Source: Enterobacter kobei (lineage in GTDB: Bacteria; Pseudomonadota; Gammaproteobacteria; Enterobacterales; Enterobacteriaceae). From it: a DNA stretch of 64,000 bases. The translations under genes and the position numbers were made by a program. Under the pieces are notes generated by a model, which had not been told where the DNA came from, did not search any database, and was given only the letters and a program-made list of their open reading frames with translations. Below are positions 15,610 through 26,169 of this stretch, one piece after another; within the stretch, counting starts at the first letter, position 1; every line of letters starts with the position of its first letter. Location of the stretch: the NCBI RefSeq assembly GCF_018323985.1, contig NZ_AP024590.1:1984001-2048000 (forward strand), in the 5' to 3' direction.

Positions 15610-17052
15610 TTATTCGACGGTCAAAATACGCGTGGTATTGGTCGTGCCCACGGTGCTCATCACGTCACCCTGCGTCACAATCACCAGATCGCCGGAAACC
15701 AGATAGCCTTTATCCCGCAGCAGGTTCACCGCTTCATTCGCCGCGACTACGCCGTCGGCGCTGCTGTCGAAGTACACCGGCGTCACGCCACGGTACAGGG
15801 CGGTCAGGTTCAGCGTACGCTCATGACGGGACATGGCGAAAATCGGCAGCCCGGAAGAGATACGTGACGTCATTAACGCCGTCCGGCCGGATTCCGTCAT
15901 GGAAATGATTGCCGTCACGCCTTTCAGGTGGTTAGCGGCATACATCGCCGACATGGCAATCGCTTCTTCAACGTTATCAAACTGAATATCCAGACGGTGC
16001 TTGGAGACGTTAATGCTGGGGATCTTCTCCGCACCCAGGCAGACACGAGCCATTGCCGCCACCGTTTCTGCCGGATACTGACCGGCTGCCGTTTCGGCTG
16101 ACAGCATCACCGCATCGGTGCCATCCAGCACGGCGTTAGCCACGTCCATCACTTCCGCACGGGTCGGCATTGGGTTCGTGATCATCGATTCCATCATCTG
16201 GGTGGCGGTGATCACCGCGCGGTTCAGCTGACGGGCGCGACGGATCAGCGCTTTCTGAATGCCTACCAGTTCCGGGTCGCCGATTTCAACGCCAAGATCG
16301 CCACGGGCAACCATTACCACGTCGGAGGCCAGGATCACATCATCCATCGCGTCCTGGCTGCATACCGCTTCGGCACGTTCCACTTTGGCGACGATTTTCG
16401 CGTCACAACCTGCATCACGGGCGAGACGACGGGCATAATTCAGATCTTCGCCGCAGCGCGGGAAGGAGACGGCCAGATAGTCAACGCCAATTTGCGCGGC
16501 GGTCACGATGTCGGCTTTGTCTTTATCGGTCAGGGCTTCCGCAGACAAGCCGCCGCCCAGTTTATTGATGCCTTTGTTGTTCGACAGCGGACCGCCAACG
16601 GTCACTTCGGTGAACACTTTCATGCCCTGAACTTCCAGGACTTTTAACTGCACGCGACCGTCGTCAAGCAGCAGAATATCGCCCGGCACAACGTCAGCGG
16701 GTAAGCCTTTATAGTCGATACCGACGCGCTCTTTATCGCCTTCGCCTTTACCAAGGTTGGCATCAAGCAGGAATTTATCGCCGATATTGAGGAAAACTTT
16801 GCCTTCTTTGAAGGTGGAAACACGGATTTTCGGACCCTGCAAATCGCCAAGAATAGCAACATGACGTCCCAGTTTTGCCGCAATCTCGCGCACTTTATCG
16901 GCACGCAATTTATGATCTTCTGCCGTGCCGTGTGAGAAGTTCATGCGCACCACGTTGGCGCCCGCGGCGATAATTTTCTCGAGGTTATTATCACGATCGG
17001 TGGCTGGACCCAGGGTGGTAACGATTTTGGTTCTGCGAAGCCTTCTGGACAT
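15610..17052 (-). CDS. pykA: Pyruvate kinase II
   Basis: 480-aa AMP-activated pyruvate kinase, making pyruvate and ATP from phosphoenolpyruvate and ADP. Length equals E. coli PykA. The N-terminal barrel starts RRTKIVTTLGPATDRDNNL; MNFSHG and the active-site MVARGDLGVEIG and ITATQMMESM segments are present; the C-terminal effector domain ends TNTTRILTVE. It converges on lpxM across the REP cluster and shares a 126-bp spacer with hexR, which reads in the same direction upstream. Confidence 0.98.
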   Translation of the reverse strand: MSRRLRRTKIVTTLGPATDRDNNLEKIIAAGANVVRMNFSHGTAEDHKLRADKVREIAAKLGRHVAILGDLQGPKIRVSTFKEGKVFLNIGDKFLLDANLGKGEGDKERVGIDYKGLPADVVPGDILLLDDGRVQLKVLEVQGMKVFTEVTVGGPLSNNKGINKLGGGLSAEALTDKDKADIVTAAQIGVDYLAVSFPRCGEDLNYARRLARDAGCDAKIVAKVERAEAVCSQDAMDDVILASDVVMVARGDLGVEIGDPELVGIQKALIRRARQLNRAVITATQMMESMITNPMPTRAEVMDVANAVLDGTDAVMLSAETAAGQYPAETVAAMARVCLGAEKIPSINVSKHRLDIQFDNVEEAIAMSAMYAANHLKGVTAIISMTESGRTALMTSRISSGLPIFAMSRHERTLNLTALYRGVTPVYFDSSADGVVAANEAVNLLRDKGYLVSGDLVIVTQGDVMSTVGTTNTTRILTVE

Positions 17053-17178
17053 GTATTACTCCGTTGACTGAAACAACCGGTGTTGCGTGAATTAAAAATT
17101 CGGTGACATCGTGCGCCTCTGTGGGCCGCTATGAACTTAACCGAATGGCGTAATAAGTTACAACTTTGTTATCAACTT

Positions 17179-18048
17179 TTAATGTTTTTCCCCTCTGACG
17201 AGGAGTTCCTTATCAAAGCGCGATTCTTTAAGCGCTTCTTTGACTCGCTTCAAGTTATCTCTGAATTTTGCGCCCCGACGCAGGGTAAATCCGGTGGCCA
17301 GCACATCAATGACCGTTAACTGCGCCAGCCTTGAGACCATCGGCATATAAATGTCGGTGTCTTCCGGCACGTCGAGAGTGATAGACAGCGTGGCTTCCCG
17401 CGACAGCGGCGTACCAGCGGAGGTAATAGCGATCACCATCGCGTCGTTTTCACGGGCCAGCTGCGCCAGTTCCACCAGGCTTTTGGTGCGTCCGGTGTGG
17501 GAAATAAGCACCACCACGTCGTCTTCATTACCGTTCATACAGCTCATACGTTGCAAAACGATATCATCGGTATAAACCACCGGCACATTGAAGCGGAAAA
17601 ACTTGTTCATTGCATCATGGGCTACCGCCGCGGATGAGCCGAGGCCGAAGAAGGCGATTTTCTTTGCCTGCGTCAGTAAATCCACCGCCCGGTTAACCGC
17701 GGCCATATCCAGCGACTGCCGCACATGATCCAGTGTCGCCATCGCCGATTCGAAAATTTTACCGGTATAGGCTTCGACGCTGTCATCCTCATCGACATTC
17801 CGGTTCACATAAGGCGTACCATTTGCCAGACTTTGCGCCAGATGTAGCTTAAAATCAGGAAAGCCGCGCGTATCCAGGCTGCGGCAAAACCGGTTAACGG
17901 TCGGTTCGCTGACACAAGCCTGTTGGGCGAGGGCCGCGATACTGGAATGGATAGCCTGATCGGGGGAGGCGAGGATCACTTCCGCCACTTTGCGTTCGGA
18001 TTTGCTAAGGTGTTCCAGTTGAGACTGGATCTTTTCCAGCATATTCAT
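17179..18048 (-). CDS. hexR: Hex regulon repressor HexR
   Basis: 289-aa RpiR-family repressor of central carbon genes, released by 2-keto-3-deoxy-6-phosphogluconate (KDPG). The N-terminal helix-turn-helix (about 20-65, SIAALAQQACVSEPTVNRFCRSL) is followed by a SIS sugar-phosphate domain (about 125-265, FFGLGSSAAVAHDAMNKFF). It is divergent from zwf, and a HexR box stands between them. The genes zwf, edd and eda that make KDPG lie next to it, giving local feedback. Confidence 0.96.
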   Translation of the reverse strand: MNMLEKIQSQLEHLSKSERKVAEVILASPDQAIHSSIAALAQQACVSEPTVNRFCRSLDTRGFPDFKLHLAQSLANGTPYVNRNVDEDDSVEAYTGKIFESAMATLDHVRQSLDMAAVNRAVDLLTQAKKIAFFGLGSSAAVAHDAMNKFFRFNVPVVYTDDIVLQRMSCMNGNEDDVVVLISHTGRTKSLVELAQLARENDAMVIAITSAGTPLSREATLSITLDVPEDTDIYMPMVSRLAQLTVIDVLATGFTLRRGAKFRDNLKRVKEALKESRFDKELLVRGEKH

Positions 18049-18331
18049 GTTTAACAGGGCGCTCTTGGGTAAAATCGATTGCAGACAGTGATGAAACCGC
18101 GATGCGTGTCAGCCGATATTACCCTTGTCATGTCATTAAGGGTAAATAACAACAGGAAAAGTTGTTGTTTTTTTTCATTACATGATCAGAGTCGGATTTT
18201 AGCGACAGCGGCTCCGGCAAAACCCCTGATATTTCATGGCGATTGCCCGGCCCGTACGCCCTGACGTCTTTAGCGCACAAGCGGCAAAACGTTAACGGTT
18301 TCGGTAATTACGTAAAAGCAGTACAGTGCAC

Positions 18332-18346
18332 TGTAATAAAATTACA
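18332..18346. promoter_or_regulatory. HexR operator upstream of zwf
   Basis: TGTAATAAAATTACA differs by one base from the HexR palindrome TGTAATTAAATTACA. It lies 48 bases before zwf in the 345-bp hexR-zwf intergenic region. That region also holds GCACAAGCGGCAAAAC (18276-18291), a possible MarA/SoxS/Rob site as expected for zwf. Nothing else is clear there. Confidence 0.82.
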
Positions 18347-18393
18347 ACTAAGGCCTGGCAGAAGCACCAGGATAGCTAACTGAGGAGAATGAC

Positions 18394-19869
18394 ATGGCGG
18401 TAACGCAAACAGCCCAGGCATGTGACCTGGTCATTTTCGGCGCGAAAGGCGATCTCGCACGCCGGAAATTGCTGCCTTCCCTGTATCAACTGGAAAAAGC
18501 GGGTCAGATCCATCCTGATACGCGTATCCTGGGCGTCGGGCGTGCCGACTGGGACAAAGCGGCGTACACCAAAGTGGTGCGTGAAGCGCTGGAAACTTTC
18601 ATGAAAGAGAAGATCGATGAAAGTTTGTGGGACACGCTGAGCGGACGCCTCGACTTCTGCAATCTCGATGTAAATGACACCAAATCCTTCAAGCGCCTCG
18701 GCGGCATGCTGGATCAGGAAAACCGCGTCACTATCAACTATTTTGCCATGCCACCCAGCACCTTCGGCGCGATCTGCAAAGGTCTTGGCGAAGCGAAGCT
18801 GAACGCTAAACCGGCGCGCGTGGTCATGGAAAAACCGCTCGGCACTTCCCTTGAAACCTCACGTGAGATCAACGACCAGGTGGGCGAGTATTTCGAAGAG
18901 TGCCAGGTGTACCGTATCGACCACTATCTCGGTAAAGAGACGGTGCTTAACCTGCTGGCGCTGCGTTTTGCCAACTCACTGTTTGTGAACAACTGGGATA
19001 ACCGCACCATCGATCACGTGGAAATTACCGTGGCCGAGGAAGTCGGTATCGAAGGTCGCTGGGGTTACTTCGACCAGGCCGGTCAGATGCGCGACATGAT
19101 CCAGAACCACCTGCTGCAAATTTTGTGCATGATCGCCATGTCTCCGCCGTCAGATCTGTCTGCTGACAGCATCCGCGATGCGAAAGTGAAAGTGCTGAAG
19201 TCTCTGCGCCGCATTGATCGCTCCAACGTGCGTGAAAAAACCGTGCGCGGTCAGTACACCGCGGGCTTCGCCCAGGGCAAAAAAGTGCCGGGCTATCTGG
19301 AAGAAGAGGGCGCGAACAAGTCCAGCAACACCGAGACTTTCGTGGCGATCCGCGTCGACATCGATGACTGGCGCTGGGCGGGTGTGCCGTTCTACCTGCG
19401 TACAGGTAAGCGTCTGCCGGCGAAGTGCTCTGAAGTGGTGGTCTATTTCACCACGCCGCAGCTCAACCTGTTTAAAGACTCCTGGCAGGATCTGCCGCAG
19501 AACAAGCTGACCATCCGTTTACAGCCGGACGAAGGTGTGGATATTCAGATCCTCAACAAAGTGCCGGGTCTGGATCACAAGCACAACCTGCAAACCACCA
19601 AGCTTGATCTGAGCTACTCCGAAACCTTCAACCAGACGCATCTCGCCGATGCCTACGAACGTCTGCTGCTGGAAACCATGCGTGGTATCCAGGCGCTGTT
19701 CGTGCGTCGTGATGAAGTGGAAGAAGCCTGGAAATGGGTGGACTCCATCACTGAAGCCTGGGCAATGGACAACGACGCGCCGAAACCGTATCAGGCTGGT
19801 ACCTGGGGACCGGTAGCCTCCGTCGCTATGATCACCCGTGATGGCCGTTCCTGGAACGAATTTGAATAG
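18394..19869 (+). CDS. zwf: Glucose-6-phosphate 1-dehydrogenase
   Basis: 491-aa enzyme of the oxidative pentose phosphate and Entner-Doudoroff pathways, oxidising glucose 6-phosphate to 6-phosphogluconolactone with NADP. The cofactor motif is IFGAKGDLARRKL (about 14-26) and the active-site motif RIDHYLGKE is at 174-182. CTGAGGAGA precedes ATG 18394. It is under HexR and probably SoxS control, and ends at a strong terminator before edd. Confidence 0.98.
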   Translation: MAVTQTAQACDLVIFGAKGDLARRKLLPSLYQLEKAGQIHPDTRILGVGRADWDKAAYTKVVREALETFMKEKIDESLWDTLSGRLDFCNLDVNDTKSFKRLGGMLDQENRVTINYFAMPPSTFGAICKGLGEAKLNAKPARVVMEKPLGTSLETSREINDQVGEYFEECQVYRIDHYLGKETVLNLLALRFANSLFVNNWDNRTIDHVEITVAEEVGIEGRWGYFDQAGQMRDMIQNHLLQILCMIAMSPPSDLSADSIRDAKVKVLKSLRRIDRSNVREKTVRGQYTAGFAQGKKVPGYLEEEGANKSSNTETFVAIRVDIDDWRWAGVPFYLRTGKRLPAKCSEVVVYFTTPQLNLFKDSWQDLPQNKLTIRLQPDEGVDIQILNKVPGLDHKHNLQTTKLDLSYSETFNQTHLADAYERLLLETMRGIQALFVRRDEVEEAWKWVDSITEAWAMDNDAPKPYQAGTWGPVASVAMITRDGRSWNEFE

Positions 19870-19894
19870 CAGGCAGGCGTGCCGGATATCTCTT

Positions 19895-19910
19895 ATTTTA
19901 CCGGTAACAT
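19895..19910. promoter_or_regulatory. GntR operator upstream of edd
   Basis: ATTTTACCGGTAACAT matches the GntR palindrome ATGTTACCGGTAACAT at 15 of 16 positions. It lies in the zwf-edd spacer, 185 bases before edd. In E. coli edd-eda is gluconate-induced through GntR. Note that it stands upstream of the terminator-like hairpin at 19948-19983. Confidence 0.75.
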
Positions 19911-19947
19911 GATCTGACTCAGATTCCTGAGCAATATTTCAGCTTTT

Positions 19948-19983
19948 AAGTCCCGCGTGGATTCACCCGCGGGGCTTTTTTTA
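19948..19983 (+). terminator. Terminator in the zwf-edd spacer
   Basis: CCCGCG and CGCGGG form the core of a stem of about 10 bp including flanking AAG/CTT pairs. It is followed by a run of seven T residues. Confidence 0.85.
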
Positions 19984-20094
19984 TTACACTGGCTGAAGCG
20001 ATTTTGCCACCGGGCGACGGCGTACCCGCGTTTTTATTGCCGGAACATGTCGAAGGTTTATCCCCGCCCATGACAGATAATTTCAGGAGCTTCT

Positions 20095-21906
<1,812 letters not shown>

Positions 21907-21944
21907 GACTTAAAATTGTAGATCTGGCGAGAGAAAAAACTCTG

Positions 21945-22586
21945 ATGAAAAACTGGAAAACGAGTGCAGAAGCAATCCTGAAAACTGGCCCGGTAGTGCC
22001 GGTGATCGTGATTAATAAACTGGAACACGCGGTACCGATGGCGAAAGCCCTGGTAGCCGGTGGCGTGCGCGTGCTGGAAGTCACCCTGCGCACCGACTGC
22101 GCTATGGACGCTATCCGCGCCATCGCGAAAGAAGTCCCGGATGCTATCATCGGCGCAGGCACCGTACTGAACCCGGCGCAGCTGGCGGAAGTGACGGCAG
22201 CTGGCGCGCAGTTTGCCATCAGCCCAGGCCTGACAGAGCCGCTGCTGAAAGCGGCAACCGAAGGAACTATCCCGCTGATCCCGGGTATCAGCACCGTTTC
22301 TGAACTGATGCTGGGCATGGATTATGGTCTGAAAGAGTTTAAATTCTTCCCGGCAGAAGCTAACGGCGGCACCAAAGCGCTGCAGGCTATTGCAGGGCCG
22401 TTCTCTCAGGTTCGTTTCTGCCCGACTGGCGGTATCTCTCCGGCCAACTACCGTGATTACCTGGCGCTGAAAAGCGTGCTCTGTATCGGTGGCTCCTGGC
22501 TGGTGCCGGCGGACGCGCTGGAAGCGGGTGATTACGATCGCATCACCAAACTTGCACGCGAAGCCGTTGAAGGCGCGAAGCTGTAA
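21945..22586 (+). CDS. eda: KDPG/KHG aldolase
   Basis: 213-aa class I aldolase that splits KDPG into pyruvate and glyceraldehyde 3-phosphate and also acts on 2-keto-4-hydroxyglutarate. The Schiff-base Lys133 (KEFKFFPAEANGG) and the catalytic Glu45 and Arg49 (VLEVTLRT) are present. It is last in edd-eda and ends in TAATAA before a REP unit. No KdgR box is visible in the short edd-eda gap, although kdgR is present in the window. Confidence 0.98.
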   Translation: MKNWKTSAEAILKTGPVVPVIVINKLEHAVPMAKALVAGGVRVLEVTLRTDCAMDAIRAIAKEVPDAIIGAGTVLNPAQLAEVTAAGAQFAISPGLTEPLLKAATEGTIPLIPGISTVSELMLGMDYGLKEFKFFPAEANGGTKALQAIAGPFSQVRFCPTGGISPANYRDYLALKSVLCIGGSWLVPADALEAGDYDRITKLAREAVEGAKL

Positions 22587-22594
22587 TAACGCGT

Positions 22595-22627
22595 TATGCC
22601 CGGCGGCGCAAGCTTGCCGGGCCTACA
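22595..22627. repeat. REP unit between convergent eda and purT
   Basis: A single palindromic REP unit (TGCCCGGCGGCGCAAGCTTG, then CCGGGCCTACA) fills the 47-bp gap between eda and purT. It is the same family as the cluster at 15476-15602 and probably acts as the shared 3' end signal. Confidence 0.8.
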
Positions 22628-22633
22628 GGGGCG

Positions 22634-23812
22634 TTATCCTTTAACTATCACACTGGCTGCTGCTATTTTGGCTCGCGCCACCGCATCATCCACATTCTCT
22701 GCCGTCGCTAATACCACACCCAGACGACGTGAACCGTCAATGTCCGGTTTGCCGAACAAACGCACCTGTAACCCTGCGCCCGTGGCGGCGTCGACGTTCT
22801 CAAAGGTGATGTTCTGGCTGGAAAGCGTGGGCAGGATCACCGCCGAGGCCGACGGGCCATACTGACGAATGCCGCCAATCGGTAAACCAAGAAATGCGCG
22901 GACATGCAGGGCGAACTCGGAGAGATCCTGGGAAATCAGCGTGACCATACCGGTATCGTGCGGACGCGGTGACACCTCGCTGAAAATCACCTCATCACCG
23001 CAGACAAACAGCTCGACGCCAAACAGTCCGTAGCCGCCCAGCGCCAGCACCACCTCGCGCGCCACTGCTTCGGCGCGTTGCTGTGCCAGTTCGCTCATCT
23101 GCTGTGGCTGCCAGGACTCGCGGTAGTCGCCATCCTCCTGACGATGACCGATCGGCGCGCAGAAATGGACGCCATCAACCGCACTTACCGTCAGCAGCGT
23201 AATTTCGAAATCAAAATTCACCACCCCCTCGACGATAACGCGACCCGCACCTGCACGGCCTCCCTGTTGCGCATAACGCCATGCCCCGGCTAACTGATCG
23301 GCATGGCGGATCAGGCTCTGGCCTTTACCGGATGAGCTCATGACCGGTTTGATGATACAGGGCAGGCCGATCTCGTTCACCGCCTCTGTAAAGGCCGCTT
23401 CACTGTCGGCAAAACGATAGCGGGAGGTCGGCAGTTTTAATGTTTCTGCGGCCAGACGACGAATGCCTTCGCGATCCATCGTCAACTGTGCGGCCCGGGC
23501 GCACGGCACCACGCGCTGCCCCTGGGCTTCCAGTTCCACCAGCATATCGGTGGCAATGGCTTCGATTTCCGGCACGATAAAGTGCGGTTGCTCCTGCGCG
23601 ATCAGCGCCTTTAACGCCGCGCCGTCCAGCATGTTAATAACATGGGCGCGATGGGCGACGTGCATGGCAGGGGCATCAGCATAGCGGTCAACGGCAATCA
23701 CCTCGATGCCCAGCCGCTGGCATTCGATCGCCACCTCTTTCCCCAGTTCACCGGAACCCAGTAACATTACGCGTGTGGCTGCGGGGCGCAGCGCAGTACC
23801 TAATAAAGTCAT
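22634..23812 (-). CDS. purT: Formate-dependent GAR transformylase 2
   Basis: 392-aa ATP-grasp enzyme that makes formyl-GAR from GAR, formate and ATP in purine synthesis, bypassing folate. Length equals E. coli PurT. Motifs are RVMLLGSGELGKEVAIE at the N-terminus, the ATP-grasp CIIKPVMSSSGKGQS loop, and the metal-binding FGVELFVCGDEVIFSEVSPRPHDTG stretch. A PurR box lies 37 bases upstream of its start. Confidence 0.97.
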   Translation of the reverse strand: MTLLGTALRPAATRVMLLGSGELGKEVAIECQRLGIEVIAVDRYADAPAMHVAHRAHVINMLDGAALKALIAQEQPHFIVPEIEAIATDMLVELEAQGQRVVPCARAAQLTMDREGIRRLAAETLKLPTSRYRFADSEAAFTEAVNEIGLPCIIKPVMSSSGKGQSLIRHADQLAGAWRYAQQGGRAGAGRVIVEGVVNFDFEITLLTVSAVDGVHFCAPIGHRQEDGDYRESWQPQQMSELAQQRAEAVAREVVLALGGYGLFGVELFVCGDEVIFSEVSPRPHDTGMVTLISQDLSEFALHVRAFLGLPIGGIRQYGPSASAVILPTLSSQNITFENVDAATGAGLQVRLFGKPDIDGSRRLGVVLATAENVDDAVARAKIAAASVIVKG

Positions 23813-23848
23813 AGCAATCTACCGTTAAAAAAGTTGCCGGCAGTATAA

Positions 23849-23864
23849 ACGAAAACGTTTGCGT
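23849..23864. promoter_or_regulatory. PurR operator upstream of purT
   Basis: ACGAAAACGTTTGCGT matches the PurR palindrome ACGCAAACGTTTGCGT with one change. It is 37-52 bases upstream of the purT start on the minus strand. Confidence 0.85.
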
Positions 23865-23907
23865 GTGTCATCGGCGGGGGGAGTGCATGGTCCTGAACGC
23901 CATGCAT

Positions 23908-24807
23908 TCAGGGTTTTCCCCGATAGCGTAAGGCATCAAGCACCAGACTGAAGGCGGGCGACAGCTGTTTCCGGCTGGGGTAATAGAGGTAATAGCCCGG
24001 GAACGGCAGACACCACGGCTCCAGCACCCGGATCAGGCGGCCATCTTTGATATGTGTGCCAAACTCTTCTTCGGGTAAAAAGGCAATTCCCAGACCTGCC
24101 AGCGCGGCGTCCACCACATGCTCTGAGGTATTAAAGGTCAATTGGCCGTTCACCCGTACGTTAAGCTCGCCGTCCGCCTCTTCAAACTCCCACACGTAAA
24201 TTCTGCCGGAGCGGATCATGCGCAGATTGATGCACTGGTGCTGCGTCAGCGCCTGCGGCTTATCCGGTGCCGGATGACGGGCAAAATAATCAGGTGATGC
24301 CGCCGCGGCCATACGCAATTTAGGGCCTATCGGCACGGCAATCATGTCCTTATCAATGGTGTCCCCCAGTCTGACGCCTGCGTCAAAACGGTCTGCGACG
24401 ATGTCTCTGAACGCGTGGTTGGCGTCGAACTCAATGTGGATATCGGGATATTCCCGCAACAGGGGAGTGAGCTTCGGCAGCAGGGTGGTCTTCAGCACGT
24501 TAGGCCCGCAGGTGATGCGTACCGTACCAGCGGGTTTGTCCCGCAGGGCAGTCAGCATATCCAGCTCGGCCTCTATCTCATCAATGCGATGGCCGACTGA
24601 GTGTAGCAAGCGTTCGCCCGCCGCGGTTGGCGACACGCTGCGCGTGGTACGGGTCAGCAAGCGGATTTGCATGCGCTCTTCCAGCCCGGAAATGGCCTGG
24701 CTCAGTGCCGACTGGGTTACCCCTAGCTGTGCCGCGGCCCGCGTAAAACTGCCTTCCCGCGCTACCGTGATGAAAGAGAGGAGATCGTTGAGATTGCGTC
24801 TGGCCAT
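23908..24807 (-). CDS. LysR-family transcription regulator
   Basis: 299-aa LysR-type regulator: N-terminal winged helix (RRNLNDLLSFITVAREGSFT, then RAAAQLGVTQSALSQAISGLE) and a C-terminal effector domain (about 95-295) of the subgroup whose members often control redox or exporter genes. It is divergent from the MFS exporter and the alcohol dehydrogenase with a 94-bp AT-rich spacer, so it probably controls them. The inducer cannot be told from sequence. This three-gene set is not in the E. coli K-12 purT-yebG interval as I recall it. Confidence 0.88.
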   Translation of the reverse strand: MARRNLNDLLSFITVAREGSFTRAAAQLGVTQSALSQAISGLEERMQIRLLTRTTRSVSPTAAGERLLHSVGHRIDEIEAELDMLTALRDKPAGTVRITCGPNVLKTTLLPKLTPLLREYPDIHIEFDANHAFRDIVADRFDAGVRLGDTIDKDMIAVPIGPKLRMAAAASPDYFARHPAPDKPQALTQHQCINLRMIRSGRIYVWEFEEADGELNVRVNGQLTFNTSEHVVDAALAGLGIAFLPEEEFGTHIKDGRLIRVLEPWCLPFPGYYLYYPSRKQLSPAFSLVLDALRYRGKP

Positions 24808-24937
24808 GTGTCTGCTCCCGCATTATTAATTAATGTATCTTATAAGCCTATTAAGTATTCATTAGCTAGTTTAATCGCTGTTTGAAGGTAACAATAGCGT
24901 TATGTCACAGGCACTGTGTTCAGGAAATAAATCATCA

Positions 24938-26143
24938 ATGACAAATCTGACTTTCGAAAACCAGCCCACTGCATCCAATACCCCCCTCCGCCCGCCACAC
25001 TGGGGAGGGGTATTCGCCATGACGCTGTGTGTCTTTACGCTCATTGCTTCGGAATTTATGCCCGTCAGTCTGCTCACTGCGATGGCCGGTTCTCTGCACG
25101 TTACCGAAGGGATGGCAGGTCAGGGTATCGCTATTTCTGGCGCTTTTGCGGTCATCACCAGCCTGTTTATTTCCGTGCTAGCAGGCGCGCTTAACCGTAA
25201 AACGCTGCTGCTGGGATTAACCGGCATGATGGCGCTCTCCGGTTTCATCATTGCTATGGCACCCAACTATCTGACCTATATGGCGGGCCGCGCGCTGATC
25301 GGCGTGGTAGTCGGTGGTTTCTGGTCCATGTCGGCTGCAACCGCGATGCGTCTGGTTCCCGAGCACCGGGTTCCGCTGGCACTGGCGATTTTTAATAGCG
25401 GAAACGCGCTGGCAACGGTAGTCGCTGCGCCGTTAGGCAGCTGGCTCGGGGCAGTGATTGGCTGGCGCGGGGCGTTCTTCAGCCTGCTTCCCGTCGCACT
25501 GATCGCTTTTATCTGGCAGCTTATCAGCCTGCCATCAATGCCAGTATCACAAGGCCGCGTCAGCGTCGGTCATGTATTTACCTTGTTCCGTCACCGGGTC
25601 GTCACGCTGGGCATGCTGGGCGTAGGGATCTTCTTTATGGGACAGTTCACGCTCTTTACCTATATCCGGCCATTTCTTGAGACGGTGACACAGGTGGATG
25701 CTTCCAGAATAACGCTGATCCTGTTGGTGATTGGCGTTGCCGGGTTCACCGGCACCACATTGATTGGCCGGGTACTGAAATATGGCTTTTACCAGACGCT
25801 GATCGCGATTCCCGTCCTGATGGCTATTGCCGCACTGACGCTGGTCGCTTTTGGTCATCAGGTGGCCGTAGTCGCGATATTACTGGGGCTGTGGGGACTG
25901 ATTTCAACCGCGGCCCCCGTCGGCTGGTGGGCGTGGGTGTCCCGCACTTTTTCGCACAATGCTGAGGCGGGAGGGGGACTGATGGTGGCGATGGTTCAGC
26001 TATCTATCGCACTTGGTTCTACACTTGGAGGACTGCTTTTTGACCATCACGGCTATCAGATGACGTTTTTTGCCAGCGCTGGCCTGCTGATTATCGCAAG
26101 CGCGCTAATTTTCCTGACCTCACGAGCAGATCCTGCTGCCTGA
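24938..26143 (+). CDS. MFS exporter, NepI-like
   Basis: 401-aa DHA1-type major facilitator with 12 predicted membrane segments. The opening of the membrane part (ASEFMPVSLLTAMAGSL, TEGMAGQGIAISGAF), the FWSMSAATAMRLVP loop and the PVGWWAWVSRTF segment resemble NepI, an E. coli exporter of purine ribonucleosides. Substrate here is unknown. ATG 24938 (MTNLTFENQP) is taken as start; ATG 24902, 12 codons upstream, is also possible and neither has a well-spaced ribosome site. It is followed 26 bases later by an alcohol dehydrogenase and is divergent from a LysR regulator. Confidence 0.82.
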   Translation: MTNLTFENQPTASNTPLRPPHWGGVFAMTLCVFTLIASEFMPVSLLTAMAGSLHVTEGMAGQGIAISGAFAVITSLFISVLAGALNRKTLLLGLTGMMALSGFIIAMAPNYLTYMAGRALIGVVVGGFWSMSAATAMRLVPEHRVPLALAIFNSGNALATVVAAPLGSWLGAVIGWRGAFFSLLPVALIAFIWQLISLPSMPVSQGRVSVGHVFTLFRHRVVTLGMLGVGIFFMGQFTLFTYIRPFLETVTQVDASRITLILLVIGVAGFTGTTLIGRVLKYGFYQTLIAIPVLMAIAALTLVAFGHQVAVVAILLGLWGLISTAAPVGWWAWVSRTFSHNAEAGGGLMVAMVQLSIALGSTLGGLLFDHHGYQMTFFASAGLLIIASALIFLTSRADPAA

Positions 26144-26169
26144 GTCCTTTATAAACCTGGAGTTATGCC

